From assembly GCF_002355155.1 (NCBI RefSeq), contig NZ_AP017369.1, forward strand, positions 1,426,001 to 1,490,000: a stretch of 64,000 nt of DNA, written 5' to 3'. A program made the position numbers and the translations under genes. Shown here piece by piece: positions 1-9,950 of this stretch. The DNA is from Corynebacterium suranareeae (lineage in GTDB: Bacteria > Actinomycetota > Actinomycetes > Mycobacteriales > Mycobacteriaceae). Position 1 is the stretch's first letter; each line of letters starts with the position of its first letter. Below the pieces are notes generated by a model, which saw only the letters and a program-made list of their open reading frames with translations, ran no database searches and was not told the origin of the DNA.

Positions 1-1767
<1,767 letters not shown>

Positions 1768-1778
1768 GGTAGAGACAC

Positions 1779-2153
1779 ATGGCTGAAATCACCGTTGAAC
1801 TGGTGTCTGTAGAGCGCATGCTGTGGGCCGGCCAGGCCTCCATCGTGACTGCACAGACCACCGAGGGTGAGATCGGCGTGCTGCCCGATCACGAGCCTCT
1901 TCTTGGCCAATTGGTTGAGAACGGTGTCGTGACCATCCAGCCGATCGACGGCGAAAAGCTTATCGCCGGCGTTTCGGGTGGATTCCTCTCCGTATCCAAG
2001 GAAAAGGTGACGATCCTCGCGGACTTCGCCGTCTGGGCGAATGAGGTTGATACCGCATCCGCCGAGGCTGACCTTAATTCGGACGACGAGCTGGCCAAGG
2101 CACACGCCGAGGCTGGGCTGCGCGCGGTCCGCCGCAGCAGCGAAGGTCTCTAA
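1779..2153 (+). CDS. atpC: ATP synthase F1 epsilon subunit
   Basis: This 124-residue protein is the epsilon subunit, which links gamma to the c-ring and modulates ATP hydrolysis. It begins with the beta-barrel domain typical of the family ([18 protein letters not shown]; then [17 protein letters not shown], the conserved GxxGxxPxHxP segment). The C-terminal helical part is short and Ala/Glu-rich, as in other actinobacteria. It starts 11 bp after atpD with GGTAGAGAC upstream as ribosome binding site. It is the last gene of the atp operon and is followed by a strong terminator hairpin. Confidence 0.98.
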   Translation: MAEITVELVSVERMLWAGQASIVTAQTTEGEIGVLPDHEPLLGQLVENGVVTIQPIDGEKLIAGVSGGFLSVSKEKVTILADFAVWANEVDTASAEADLNSDDELAKAHAEAGLRAVRRSSEGL

Positions 2154-2176
2154 ACCTCCGTTTAGCTGAAGTAGTA

Positions 2177-2219
2177 AAACCCGCTGATATTTCTAAAGGA
2201 AGTATCAGCGGGTTTTGGT
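2177..2219 (+). terminator. Rho-independent terminator of the atp operon
   Basis: A 13-bp stem (AAACCCGCTGATA paired with TATCAGCGGGTTT) encloses a short A/T-rich loop and is followed by a short T run. It starts 24 bp after the atpC stop. Confidence 0.9.
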
Positions 2220-2396
2220 ATTTCAGGGTGTCGCTTTAGCCCCACTGTGGGGGTGATTTATTGGGAGTACCTTGGGTCCTGACAACCTATGATCCTTGAC
2301 CTCGGCAGGATTGATGTCGGCGGTTTCGCGCCAGGCGACATTGTGAGTAGGATCGTCTAAAATCGTTCTCTTTCGCAGGAAGGACTCAAAAAGGCC

Positions 2397-2870
2397 GTGG
2401 AATATTTGACCTGGGGTTTGGTGATTGTTGCAGTGTCGGCGGTTCTTCTTGCTGCCTGGCGGTTTTTCACCTTACGTTCTCGGGGAACCACTGTGATTCT
2501 GCGCGAGCTGCCACAAAGCGGTGTTCATGGCTGGCGCCATGGATCATTTCGCTACAACGGCAACGACTTGGAGTACTTCAAGCTGCGCTCTTTGTCTCCC
2601 ATGGCTGACCTTATTTTGAACCGCCTTTCAGTAACCTTGCTCGATCGTAGAGATCCAGCTGCTGATGAGGCGGTTTTTATGTCTCAAGGCTTAAAAATTC
2701 TGCACATTAAATCCAAAAATGACCAGATTGAATTAGCTTTGGACGCTCATGGGGAGATGGCGTTTACGGCGTGGCTGGAAGCCGCACCAGATGCGCGGGC
2801 GGAGCATTCCTTGAATCCACGTGATTTCAACCGCTTTCGATCCAGCAAAGACACCCGGAAAAACCGTTAG
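2397..2870 (+). CDS. DUF2550 single-pass membrane protein
   Basis: The 157-residue product has one N-terminal membrane segment (about residues 4-22, [19 protein letters not shown]) followed by a cytoplasmic basic domain. Its length, its position directly after atpC and the motifs [11 protein letters not shown] and GWRHGSFRY match the actinobacterial DUF2550 family, which is regularly found downstream of the ATP synthase operon. Its function is unknown. The start is GTG at 2397, with AGGAAGG at 2378-2384 upstream. It lies behind the atp terminator and probably has its own promoter. It is separated from nucS by only 26 bp and may be cotranscribed with it. Confidence 0.85.
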   Translation: MEYLTWGLVIVAVSAVLLAAWRFFTLRSRGTTVILRELPQSGVHGWRHGSFRYNGNDLEYFKLRSLSPMADLILNRLSVTLLDRRDPAADEAVFMSQGLKILHIKSKNDQIELALDAHGEMAFTAWLEAAPDARAEHSLNPRDFNRFRSSKDTRKNR

Positions 2871-2896
2871 TAAGACGTCATTGTTATGGTGGGTGC

Positions 2897-3589
2897 ATGC
2901 GTTTAGTCATCGCCCGTTGTTCAGTTGATTATGTTGGCCGTTTGGAAGCTCATCTTCCTTCCGCCGATCGCCTCCTAATGGTCAAGGCGGATGGTTCAGT
3001 GTCCATCCACGCCGACGATCGTGCATATAAGCCACTGAACTGGATGACACCGCCATGTTCTCTAACTGAAACACCCATTACTGATGAAGATGGTGAAGCA
3101 ACAGGAGAGAGCCTGTGGGTGGTGGAAAACAAAAAGGGTGAACAGCTTCGAATTACGGTGGAAGAGATTCATTCGGAGCAAAACTTTGATCTCGGTCAAG
3201 ATCCAGGCTTGGTGAAAGATGGAGTAGAAGATCATCTGCAAGAACTGCTAGCTGAGCACATCACCACGCTGGGAGAGGGATACTCATTAATTCGCCGAGA
3301 GTACCCAACAGCGATTGGGCCAGTGGACATTTTATGCCGAAACGCTGACGGTGAGACCGTTGCAGTAGAGATTAAGCGACGCGGTGGCATTGATGGAGTA
3401 GAGCAGCTAACTAGGTATCTAGAGCTATTAAACCGCGATGAGCTATTAAAACCGGTGCATGGGGTATTTGCAGCCCAAGAAATAAAGCCACAGGCCAAAA
3501 CTCTGGCTGAAGACCGCGGCATCAAATGCGTTACTTTGGATTATCAAGCCCTTCGTGGCATTGAGTCCAACGAGCTCACTCTGTTTTAA
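2897..3589 (+). CDS. nucS: Mismatch-specific endonuclease NucS/EndoMS
   Basis: NucS cuts both strands at mismatched bases and is the core of the non-canonical mismatch repair used by actinobacteria and archaea that lack MutS/MutL. The 230-residue protein has the N-terminal DNA-binding/dimer domain ([20 protein letters not shown]) and a C-terminal RecB-like nuclease domain with GPVDILCRN and VAVEIKRRG, giving the D...ExK catalytic signature. The last residues, ELTLF, look like the short clamp-binding tail through which EndoMS is known to be activated by the DNA polymerase beta clamp. The ATG at 2897 is preceded by GGTGGGTG. The gene next to it encodes a small Cys/His protein. Confidence 0.95.
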   Translation: MRLVIARCSVDYVGRLEAHLPSADRLLMVKADGSVSIHADDRAYKPLNWMTPPCSLTETPITDEDGEATGESLWVVENKKGEQLRITVEEIHSEQNFDLGQDPGLVKDGVEDHLQELLAEHITTLGEGYSLIRREYPTAIGPVDILCRNADGETVAVEIKRRGGIDGVEQLTRYLELLNRDELLKPVHGVFAAQEIKPQAKTLAEDRGIKCVTLDYQALRGIESNELTLF

Positions 3590-3604
3590 AAGTAGCGGTG
3601 TGCA

Positions 3605-3892
3605 ATGGGACGGAAAAATAGAAGAAACAATATTCAACCAGCTCGTCAGCTGCCGGTAGATGGAACCTCGTACTGGGGTACCCAAACTCAGGAAGGACCG
3701 AGCTGGTCTTTTGGAGAGCCCTATATGGTGAGACAAATAGGCTCTTCGGCGGCGAAGAAATTCTATATTTGTCCTGGTTGCAACCAAAACATTCCTCCGG
3801 GAGTAGCTCACATTGTCGCGTGGCCTAAGGAATCTGGTGGCCGGGCGGATGACCGCAGACATTGGCACAAGCCGTGCTGGGAGCGTCGATAA
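3605..3892 (+). CDS. Small Cys/His-rich protein downstream of nucS
   Basis: This 95-residue basic protein starts 15 bp after nucS and is probably cotranscribed with it. The N-terminal half is polar and likely flexible. The C-terminal half has CPGC (about residues 57-60), a histidine at 69, and HWHKPCW near the end. This spacing suggests a zinc-binding site with a layout loosely like a zinc ribbon or degenerate HNH fold. Similar proteins are often labelled 'ATP/GTP-binding protein' in actinobacteria, but no nucleotide-binding motif is visible here. Function unknown; the link to nucS suggests a DNA-related role (inference). Confidence 0.75.
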   Translation: MGRKNRRNNIQPARQLPVDGTSYWGTQTQEGPSWSFGEPYMVRQIGSSAAKKFYICPGCNQNIPPGVAHIVAWPKESGGRADDRRHWHKPCWERR

Positions 3893-3947
3893 GCAAAATC
3901 TTTGGCGTCTAGATCATCAATAACCCTTCGAGGGTAGGGTGGCAGGC

Positions 3948-4253
3948 ATGATTGTTGCATTTTCTGTTGCTCCGACTGTGACCGACAACCCCGATGCTGA
4001 GATGGCTGATGCAGTAACTGAAGCAATCCGGGTGGTTCGGGCTTCTGGTTTACCGAATGAAACCAACGCCATGTTTACCCTCATTGAAGGTGAATGGGAC
4101 GAGGTGATGGCTGTGATCAAACAAGCAACCGAAGCCGTTTCGAGGGTATCTCCCCGCACATCGCTGGTGATAAAGGCAGATATTCGTCCTGGACATACCG
4201 GTCAATTGACTAGAAAAGTACAGGCTGTAGAAGAGCGTCTAGCTAGAGATTAG
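3948..4253 (+). CDS. Thiamine-binding-type (MTH1187/DUF77) protein
   Basis: The roughly 101-residue protein begins MIVAFSVAPTV and contains NAMFTLIEGEWDEVMAVIKQ and SLVIKADIRPGH. This matches the MTH1187/YkoF-like superfamily, small ferredoxin-fold proteins some of which bind thiamine or its precursors. I prefer ATG 3948 to the in-frame GTG 3939 because AGGGTAGGG (3931-3939) sits 8 bp before the ATG and overlaps the GTG. No thiamine gene lies beside it, so the ligand is not supported by context. Confidence 0.8.
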   Translation: MIVAFSVAPTVTDNPDAEMADAVTEAIRVVRASGLPNETNAMFTLIEGEWDEVMAVIKQATEAVSRVSPRTSLVIKADIRPGHTGQLTRKVQAVEERLARD

Positions 4254-4328
4254 CTTTGTGAATAGACTTAGAACTTTGAGTTTTAAAAGTTTTTAAATGA
4301 CGTTTAAGAAGAAAGCGTGAAATAAGTC

Positions 4329-5255
4329 GTGACGACACCGCACAATTTTGTAAGTGGCGCAATTGATTTAGGCGAAGTTAAGGCGCGGGCAGATGCGCGA
4401 CAAAAAGCACACGAGCAAGGCCCTCAATCTGAGGGTGTAGCAAGCTCGATCGATATCACCATGGAGAATTTTGAAAATGAAGTTCTTCGTCGATCCACTC
4501 AGGTGCCAGTTGTCGTCCAAATTGGTACTCCACGTAGCCCTGATTCGGAACAGCTGAAATCAGATCTCACATCTCTAGCTGCTGCAAGCAATCGTCAATT
4601 TATTTTCGCCTACGTCAATGCCGATACTGACGGACCAGTTGCACAAGCGTTTGGAGTTCAAGGACTTCCAACCGTCATTGCTGTGGCTGCGGGACGCCCG
4701 TTGGCTGACTTTCAGGGAGGTCAACCAGCAGAAGCGTTGAAACAATGGACTGACCAAGTGGTCAAAGCCGTTGCTGGGCAATTGGAAGGACTTCCTGACC
4801 AAGGTGCTAACGGGGAGGAGGCAGATGAGCAAGAACCAGAAGACCCACGTTTCGATGCAGCAACCGATGCCTTAAACCGTGGCGCATTTGATGAAGCAAT
4901 TGCAGTTTATGATTCCATTCTGGAAACTGAACCCAACAACACTGATGCCAAGCAAGCTCGAGATACAGCCAAACTTTTGGGCCGCCTCAGCATTGTGGAT
5001 AAATCAGTTGACGTGAATGCAGCCGCAGATGCTGATCCTCAAAACGTGGAGCTTGCTTTCAACGCAGCTGATGCAGCTGTGGTGGCAGGGGATCCGGAAG
5101 CGGCGTTTGATCGTTTGATCGCATTGATGACCATTAGCAGTGGTGATCAAAAGACTCAGGTTAAAGATCGCTTGCTGGAATTGTTCGGCATGTTTGAAAC
5201 TTCTGACCCACGCGTGTTGGCCGCGCGAGGGAAGATGGCGAGCGCACTGTTTTAA
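4329..5255 (+). CDS. Thioredoxin-like TPR protein (YbbN/CnoX type) without CXXC
   Basis: The 308-residue protein has an N-terminal linker, a thioredoxin fold (about residues 40-155, with NADTDGPVAQAFGVQGLPT as the cis-Pro region), then an acidic linker and a C-terminal helical TPR-like domain (residues about 175-308). This order is that of YbbN/CnoX co-chaperones. Where thioredoxins have WCGPC this protein has TPRSPDS, and no cysteine is visible at the active site, so it cannot act as a disulfide reductase. Known members work as holdases or chaperonin partners; that role is inferred here. The start is GTG 4329. It stands alone, with 75 bp upstream and a repeat region downstream. Confidence 0.85.
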   Translation: MTTPHNFVSGAIDLGEVKARADARQKAHEQGPQSEGVASSIDITMENFENEVLRRSTQVPVVVQIGTPRSPDSEQLKSDLTSLAAASNRQFIFAYVNADTDGPVAQAFGVQGLPTVIAVAAGRPLADFQGGQPAEALKQWTDQVVKAVAGQLEGLPDQGANGEEADEQEPEDPRFDAATDALNRGAFDEAIAVYDSILETEPNNTDAKQARDTAKLLGRLSIVDKSVDVNAAADADPQNVELAFNAADAAVVAGDPEAAFDRLIALMTISSGDQKTQVKDRLLELFGMFETSDPRVLAARGKMASALF

Positions 5256-5280
5256 GCGCTAAAAGTTTGAGGGGTTTCCA

Positions 5281-5355
5281 GCCCGTTTAAAGTCTCGAAT
5301 TTTCCCATGTGATTTGCTATGGACAAGCGCTACAAAACCTCTAAGAAGCGCTTCT
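5281..5355 (-). repeat. Degenerate relative of repeat family 1 (GAAGCGCTTC module)
   Basis: The segment reads cgTTTAAag..CTCGAatTTT..., then AAGCGCT, then CTAAGAAGCGCTTCTGG near 5340-5356. It aligns in order and orientation with the second half of family-1 copies at 33360-33440 (plus orientation) and 9790-9880 (reverse), but with many changes. It has no coding potential. The 677-bp gap 5256-5932 contains this segment, two hairpins, phased 10-bp repeats and the ssu promoter; the short open frames there (for example 5357-5560) have no recognisable product. Confidence 0.45.
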
Positions 5356-5567
5356 GGTGTGCCACTGGTTTTTGGGGCGGCCATTTAACGAGAACCTTTA
5401 CATAGAACCAGCTCGGGAGTTAGCGGTCGCTGCGTATGCGCGGTTTAAGCGTTCGAATTTTCGAAATGAGTATTTGGATCAACAAGGGTCTGAAAGGCTC
5501 TTAAACGCGATTCTGAGAGGGCATATTTTCAAGGGTCTCAGGCCAGATTTTAAGCAGTGACCACTGA

Positions 5568-5627
5568 AGCCAAACACACGTGCCAAGAATTTCGAAAAAT
5601 CCAAATTCTTGACACGTGTGTTTGGTT
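5568..5627. repeat. Long imperfect inverted repeat, arms about 25 bp
   Basis: The left arm (5568-5592) and right arm (5603-5627) pair with two mismatches around a 10-base loop; both arms contain the core CCAAACACACGTG. A second, weaker hairpin with AACCAAAC and GTTTGGTC ends follows at 5638-5699. The outer CCAAAC/GTTTGG ends resemble the arms of the family-1 hairpins elsewhere in the window. Confidence 0.75.
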
Positions 5628-5720
5628 TTCCTCCATGAACCAAACTCGCATGACAAAAATCCTTGAAAATCGAAAATCTTTGCACGCCTGTTTGGTCGTC
5701 GGCTATTACGTGTCAGGGAT

Positions 5721-5806
5721 AGCCACGGGCAGCCAGAGATAGCCACGGATAACCACGGATAGCCAGAGGCAGGTGGCACCACCTAAACCCACCTAAACCC
5801 ACCTAT
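5721..5806 (+). repeat. Tandem 10-bp repeats upstream of the ssu promoter
   Basis: Five consecutive 10-bp units resembling AGCCACGGAT fill 5721-5770. After a 10-bp break there are two and a half units of ACCTAAACCC (5781-5805). A 10-bp period keeps every unit on the same face of the helix. The array ends 9 bp before the first McbR-like box. Confidence 0.8.
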
Positions 5807-5814
5807 TTCTAAAA

Positions 5815-5830
5815 CAGACAAATCTGTCTA
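5815..5830. promoter_or_regulatory. McbR-like operator 1 upstream of ssuD
   Basis: CAGAC-N6-GTCTA fits the known McbR consensus TAGAC-N6-GTCTA with one mismatch. McbR is the master repressor of sulfur metabolism in C. glutamicum. A TATAAT hexamer starts at 5831, directly next to the box, so the box would overlap the region just upstream of that -10. Confidence 0.6.
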
Positions 5831-5887
5831 TATAATCATCTGAACCAATCTAATGCAAATTTGGAAATAGCTTTTATCCAGCCCGGA

Positions 5888-5918
5888 TATAATACTTTCA
5901 ACTAGACTAAGCGGTCTG
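5888..5918 (+). promoter_or_regulatory. ssu promoter -10 with second McbR-like operator
   Basis: TATAAT at 5888-5893 is a good -10 hexamer. TAGAC-N6-GTCTG at 5903-5918 fits the McbR consensus with one mismatch and would cover the transcription start. The ssuD ATG is at 5933. No clear Shine-Dalgarno is seen before that ATG. Confidence 0.6.
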
Positions 5919-5932
5919 TTTAAGTATGTTCC

Positions 5933-7090
5933 ATGACATTAACTTTTCATTGGTTCCTATCCACTTCAGGTGATTCCCGAGGCATCATCGGCGGCGGTCA
6001 TGGTGCGGAGAAATCTGGCACCTCCCGCGAGCTCAGCCACAGTTACCTCAAACAACTTGCGCTTGCCGCAGAGACCAACGGTTTTGAATCCGTCCTGACT
6101 CCAACGGGCACGTGGTGCGAAGATGCGTGGATTACTGATGCTTCGTTGATTGAGGCGACGAAGCGTTTGAAGTTCCTCGTTGCGCTTCGCCCAGGTCAGA
6201 TTGGTCCTACACTGTCTGCGCAGATGGCTTCTACTTTTCAGCGGTTGTCAAACAATCGATTGCTGATCAATGTGGTCACTGGTGGGGAAGATGTGGAGCA
6301 GCGTGCGTTTGGTGATTTTTTAAGTAAGGACGAACGCTACGCTCGCACTGGGGAATTCCTTGAGATTGTCACAAGGTTGTGGCGCGGAGAAACCGTTACG
6401 CATCATGGGCAACATTTGCAGGTGGAGCAGGCTAGCCTGGCGCATCCACCAGAGGTTATTCCGGAGATTTTGTTTGGCGGATCTTCGCCGGCTGCGGGTG
6501 AGGTAGCTGCGAGTTATGCCGATACTTACCTGACATGGGGTGAAACTCCTGATCAGGTGGCGCAGAAAATCAATTGGATCAACGAGTTAGCAGCACAGCG
6601 TAACCGGGAACTGCGCCACGGGATTCGCTTCCACGTGATTACTCGCGATACGTCTGAAGAAGCGTGGGCAGTGGCTCAGAAGTTGATCAGCGGGGTTACT
6701 CCGCAACAGGTAGCGAAGGCTCAAGCCGGGTTTGCCACATCCAAATCAGAGGGTCAGCGCCGGATGGCGGAGCTGCATGGCAAGGGTCGTGCGTTTGCTA
6801 GCGGGTCCTCTGCCCGTGATTTGGAGGTGTATCCCAACGTGTGGGCAGGTGTCGGTTTGTTGCGCGGCGGTGCTGGAACAGCCCTTGTGGGCTCGCACGA
6901 GGAGGTTGCGGATCGCATCGAAGAATACGCAGCTCTCGGTTTGAATCAGTTTGTATTGTCTGGTTATCCGAACTTGGAGGAAGCGTTTTACTTTGGGGAA
7001 GGGGTTATTCCTGAGTTGGTGCGCCGGGGTGTCGATGTGGCGAACGAGGGTGGCGTCGAAAAGCAAAATCTTTTAAGGAAAGCGTCATGA
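5933..7090 (+). CDS. ssuD: FMNH2-dependent alkanesulfonate monooxygenase
   Basis: SsuD desulfonates alkanesulfonates to sulfite and the aldehyde with FMNH2 and O2, so the cell can use them as sulfur source under sulfate limitation. The 385-residue protein is a bacterial luciferase-type TIM barrel of normal length: LTFHWFLSTSGDSR at the N-terminus, GFESVLTPTGTWCEDAW, NRLLINVVTGGE and the late GRAFASGSS active-site loop are family features. It is the first gene of ssuDCBA; its TGA overlaps the ssuC ATG (ATGA). Two McbR-like boxes lie upstream; in C. glutamicum this operon is also known to need the activator SsuR. Confidence 0.97.
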   Translation: MTLTFHWFLSTSGDSRGIIGGGHGAEKSGTSRELSHSYLKQLALAAETNGFESVLTPTGTWCEDAWITDASLIEATKRLKFLVALRPGQIGPTLSAQMASTFQRLSNNRLLINVVTGGEDVEQRAFGDFLSKDERYARTGEFLEIVTRLWRGETVTHHGQHLQVEQASLAHPPEVIPEILFGGSSPAAGEVAASYADTYLTWGETPDQVAQKINWINELAAQRNRELRHGIRFHVITRDTSEEAWAVAQKLISGVTPQQVAKAQAGFATSKSEGQRRMAELHGKGRAFASGSSARDLEVYPNVWAGVGLLRGGAGTALVGSHEEVADRIEEYAALGLNQFVLSGYPNLEEAFYFGEGVIPELVRRGVDVANEGGVEKQNLLRKAS

Positions 7091-7857
7091 CTACAACCTT
7101 GACTCGACCCAAACTTGCGCTGCCTGCGCGCATCTATTCACCGCTTGCGGTGCTGGTGGTCTGGCAGCTTGGCTCAAGCCTGGGTGCCATCCCTGAGCGG
7201 ATTCTGCCGGCACCCACGACGATCGTCGCCGCCGGCTGGGAGGTGGCTACAAACGGCACGCTTCTCGACGCCCTCCTCGTCTCAAGCCAACGCGTCCTTC
7301 TAGGCTTCGCCCTCGGTGCTGTCCTTGGAATTTCTTTGGGTGTGTTGACCGGCATGTCCAGATTCGCCGACACCGCTGTTGACCCCCTCATTCAAGCTGC
7401 CCGCGCACTGCCGCACCTGGGTTTGGTGCCACTGTTTATCATTTGGTTCGGTATTGGTGAGCTGCCGAAAGTGCTGATTATTAGCCTCGGTGTGCTGTAT
7501 CCGCTGTACCTCAATACTGCGAGTGGATTTAGACAAATTGATCCAAAACTTCTTGAGGCAGGCCAGGTGATGGGTTTCGGATTCATCCAGCGGCTGCGCA
7601 CCATCATCATCCCTTCCGCGGCACCGCAGCTTTTTGTGGGGCTGCGCCAAGCAAGTGCGGCGGCCTGGCTGTCACTGATCGTGGCGGAACAAGTCAATGC
7701 ACGCGAGGGCCTCGGCTTCCTTATCAACAACGCGCGCGATTTCTACCGTACCGACCTCGTTATTTTTGGCCTCATTGTCTACGCCACTCTCGGTCTGCTG
7801 TCTGAAGCGCTGATCAGAGCGTGGGAACGCCACACCTTCCGCTACCGAAACGCTTAA
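7087..7857 (+). CDS. ssuC: Aliphatic sulfonate ABC transporter permease
   Basis: This 256-residue membrane protein is the permease of the sulfonate importer. It has about six hydrophobic segments and the binding-protein-dependent transport signature (EAGQVMGFGFIQRLRTIIIP, the EAA loop that contacts the ATPase SsuB) around residue 155. The motif ARALPHLGLVPLFIIWFGIGELPK is typical of the TauC/SsuC branch. The start ATG overlaps the ssuD stop by 4 bp, and TAAGGAAAG upstream serves as ribosome binding site. Confidence 0.96.
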   Translation: MTTTLTRPKLALPARIYSPLAVLVVWQLGSSLGAIPERILPAPTTIVAAGWEVATNGTLLDALLVSSQRVLLGFALGAVLGISLGVLTGMSRFADTAVDPLIQAARALPHLGLVPLFIIWFGIGELPKVLIISLGVLYPLYLNTASGFRQIDPKLLEAGQVMGFGFIQRLRTIIIPSAAPQLFVGLRQASAAAWLSLIVAEQVNAREGLGFLINNARDFYRTDLVIFGLIVYATLGLLSEALIRAWERHTFRYRNA

Positions 7858-7871
7858 GAAAGTTGCTCACC

Positions 7872-8603
7872 ATGACTGCCACACTGTCACTTAAACCCGC
7901 AGCTACCGTCCGCGGACTGCGCAAATCATACGGAACAAAAGAAGTCCTCCAAGGCATTGACCTCACCATTAACCGTGGCGAAATAACGGCGCTGATTGGG
8001 CGCTCAGGCTCGGGGAAATCCACGATCCTGCGCGTGCTGGCGGGACTGTCCAATAAGCATTCAGGTTCAGTTGAAATATCTGGGAATCCTGCCGTCGCTT
8101 TCCAAGAACCTCGCCTTCTGCCCTGGAAAACAGTCCTAGATAACGTGGCCTTTGGCCTCAACCGCTCCGATATTTCCTGGTCCGAAGCGCAAAATCGTGC
8201 CTCGGCCCTGCTTGCAGAAGTCAACCTGCCCGACTCCGATGCTGCCTGGCCCCTCACGCTATCCGGCGGCCAAGCCCAACGCGTCTCGCTTGCACGAGCG
8301 CTGATCTCCGAGCCAGAGCTTTTGCTTCTCGACGAACCCTTCGGCGCCCTCGACGCCTTAACCCGACTCACCGCACAAGATTTACTTCTCAAAACTGTTA
8401 AAAACCGCAACCTCGGAGTCCTGCTGGTCACCCACGACGTCTCTGAAGCAATTGCACTAGCCGATCATGTGCTTCTGCTTGATGACGGCGCTATCACACA
8501 CAGCCTTTCAGTAGATATCTCAGGCGACCGCCGCACCCATCCCTCCTTTGCCGCTTATACCGCTCAATTACTTGAGTGGCTCGAAATCACTACACCTGCT
8601 TAG
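7872..8603 (+). CDS. ssuB: Aliphatic sulfonate ABC transporter ATPase
   Basis: This is the ATP-hydrolysing subunit of the sulfonate importer. Starting at ATG 7872 the product is 243 residues, with Walker A GRSGSGKST, the Q-loop AFQEPRLLPW, signature LSGGQAQRV, Walker B LLLLDEPFGALD and the H-loop VTHD. The frame is open further upstream (GTG 7821), but that would overlap ssuC by 37 bp and add residues not seen in the family, so ATG 7872 is chosen. It lies 14 bp after ssuC. Confidence 0.95.
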   Translation: MTATLSLKPAATVRGLRKSYGTKEVLQGIDLTINRGEITALIGRSGSGKSTILRVLAGLSNKHSGSVEISGNPAVAFQEPRLLPWKTVLDNVAFGLNRSDISWSEAQNRASALLAEVNLPDSDAAWPLTLSGGQAQRVSLARALISEPELLLLDEPFGALDALTRLTAQDLLLKTVKNRNLGVLLVTHDVSEAIALADHVLLLDDGAITHSLSVDISGDRRTHPSFAAYTAQLLEWLEITTPA

Positions 8604-8612
8604 AAAGAACTC

Positions 8613-9572
8613 ATGAAACTTAAGAAACTCGCCCTCGTGCTCGCCTTCGGATTTGGTCTTGCCTCCTGTTCATCGGCTACTGGCGATCCTGCAACCAATC
8701 CTGATGGGTCCATCGATTTGAGCGAAGTGACCCTTAATGTCGGTGATCAAATCGCTGGAACAGAACAAGTACTCCAAGCAGCAGGGCAGCTAGATGATGT
8801 CCCTTACAAAATCGAATGGTCCTCATTTACCTCCGGACCGCCCCAAATCGAAGCCCTTAACGCAGGTCAAATAGATTTCGCGATCACCGGAAACACCCCA
8901 CCGATCATCGGCGGCCCCACCAACACCAAAGTGGTTTCCGCATACAACAACGATGCTTTAGGCGATGTCATCTTAGTCGCCCCGGACTCCGGTATTGCTT
9001 CTGTTGCTGATTTAGCGGGTAAGAAGGTGGCCGTTGCCCGCGGATCCAGCGCCCACGGACACCTCATCCAACAACTCGAAAAAGCAGGCGTCAGCGTTGA
9101 TGATGTAGAAATCAACCTCCTCCAACCCTCCGACGCCAAGGCTGCTTTCCAAAACGGCCAGGTAGATGCATGGGCAGTGTGGGATCCCTACAGCTCACAG
9201 GCTGAACTTGAAGGCGCTCAAGTTTTAGTCAGGGGAGCAGGTCTAGTCAGCGGACACGGCTTCGGTGTGGCCAGTGATGAAGCCCTCGACGATCCCGCCA
9301 AGGAAGCAGCGCTGTCAGATTTCTTGGACCGCGTTGCAGACTCATACGAGTGGGCAGAGGATAACACCGATGAATGGGCAGAAATTTATAGCCAAGAATC
9401 CGGCTTTGATCCAGAGGCTTCCAAGCTCAACACCCGCAGCCTGCGCCACCAGGTGCCGCTCGATGCCGAAGTCAACACCGCTCAGAATGCGCTTATCGAC
9501 GCCTTCGTCTCCGCCGGCCTCGTTGAGGATTTCAATTTCGAAGACACGGTAGACACCCGATTTGAAAACTAG
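8613..9572 (+). CDS. ssuA: Aliphatic sulfonate-binding lipoprotein
   Basis: SsuA captures alkanesulfonates outside the membrane and delivers them to SsuBC. The 319-residue protein has a lipoprotein signal peptide with lipobox LASC (Cys19), then a type-2 periplasmic-binding fold with GQIDFAITGNTPPI, VAPDSGIASVADLAGKKVAV and AAFQNGQVDAWAVWDPY, as in the NitT/TauT/SsuA family. It is 9 bp after ssuB with AGAAAG upstream. It closes the operon; the downstream gap begins with a family-1 repeat. Confidence 0.96.
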   Translation: MKLKKLALVLAFGFGLASCSSATGDPATNPDGSIDLSEVTLNVGDQIAGTEQVLQAAGQLDDVPYKIEWSSFTSGPPQIEALNAGQIDFAITGNTPPIIGGPTNTKVVSAYNNDALGDVILVAPDSGIASVADLAGKKVAVARGSSAHGHLIQQLEKAGVSVDDVEINLLQPSDAKAAFQNGQVDAWAVWDPYSSQAELEGAQVLVRGAGLVSGHGFGVASDEALDDPAKEAALSDFLDRVADSYEWAEDNTDEWAEIYSQESGFDPEASKLNTRSLRHQVPLDAEVNTAQNALIDAFVSAGLVEDFNFEDTVDTRFEN

Positions 9573-9578
9573 GGCGGC

Positions 9579-9880
9579 GGTATGTGCCTTTAGGAGGTTG
9601 CGCCCCCGAACCCGGCATGAACCAGACCAGGAGACCCAGAAATCACGTTTTCGACGTTTGTGGGTCTCCTGGTTTGGTATATCGCGCTCATTACCAAACA
9701 CAGAGACCCAACATTTAAGTTTTTGAAGATTCTGGGTCTCCTGGTTTGGTCGGGTTGAAATTGTGGCCCCAACTCGCAAAAGTCATACCTCCCCAGAAGC
9801 GCTTTTAACGGTTTTTCAAGCTCAAGTGCATGCGTAAGTTCATCTAGGAAAACTCGAGGCTTTAAACAAGCGATAAACGT
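9579..9880 (+). repeat. Dispersed intergenic repeat family 1, copy A
   Basis: This copy carries two consecutive hairpins (about 9620-9679 and 9692-9750) with arms of the type CCAAACCAGGAGACCCA / TGGGTCTCCTGGTTTGG. They are followed by AGTCATACCTCCCCAGAAGC and a tail ending in GCGATAAACG. The same order occurs in reverse orientation at 33345-33665 and, with one hairpin missing, at 37441-37660. There is no coding potential. The short outer motif CCGAACCCGGCAT (9606-9618) is also shared with copy B. Confidence 0.85.
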
Positions 9881-9950
9881 TATTGTGCATTTTTGGCACA
9901 CAAGTGCCGTAATCAACAGCGTGTTGGTCGGGTTTGAACGAAAACTAAAC

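Noticed and set aside
5357..5560. Short open frame in the gap before ssuD
   Set aside because: It runs through repeat sequence, has no ribosome binding site and no recognisable product.
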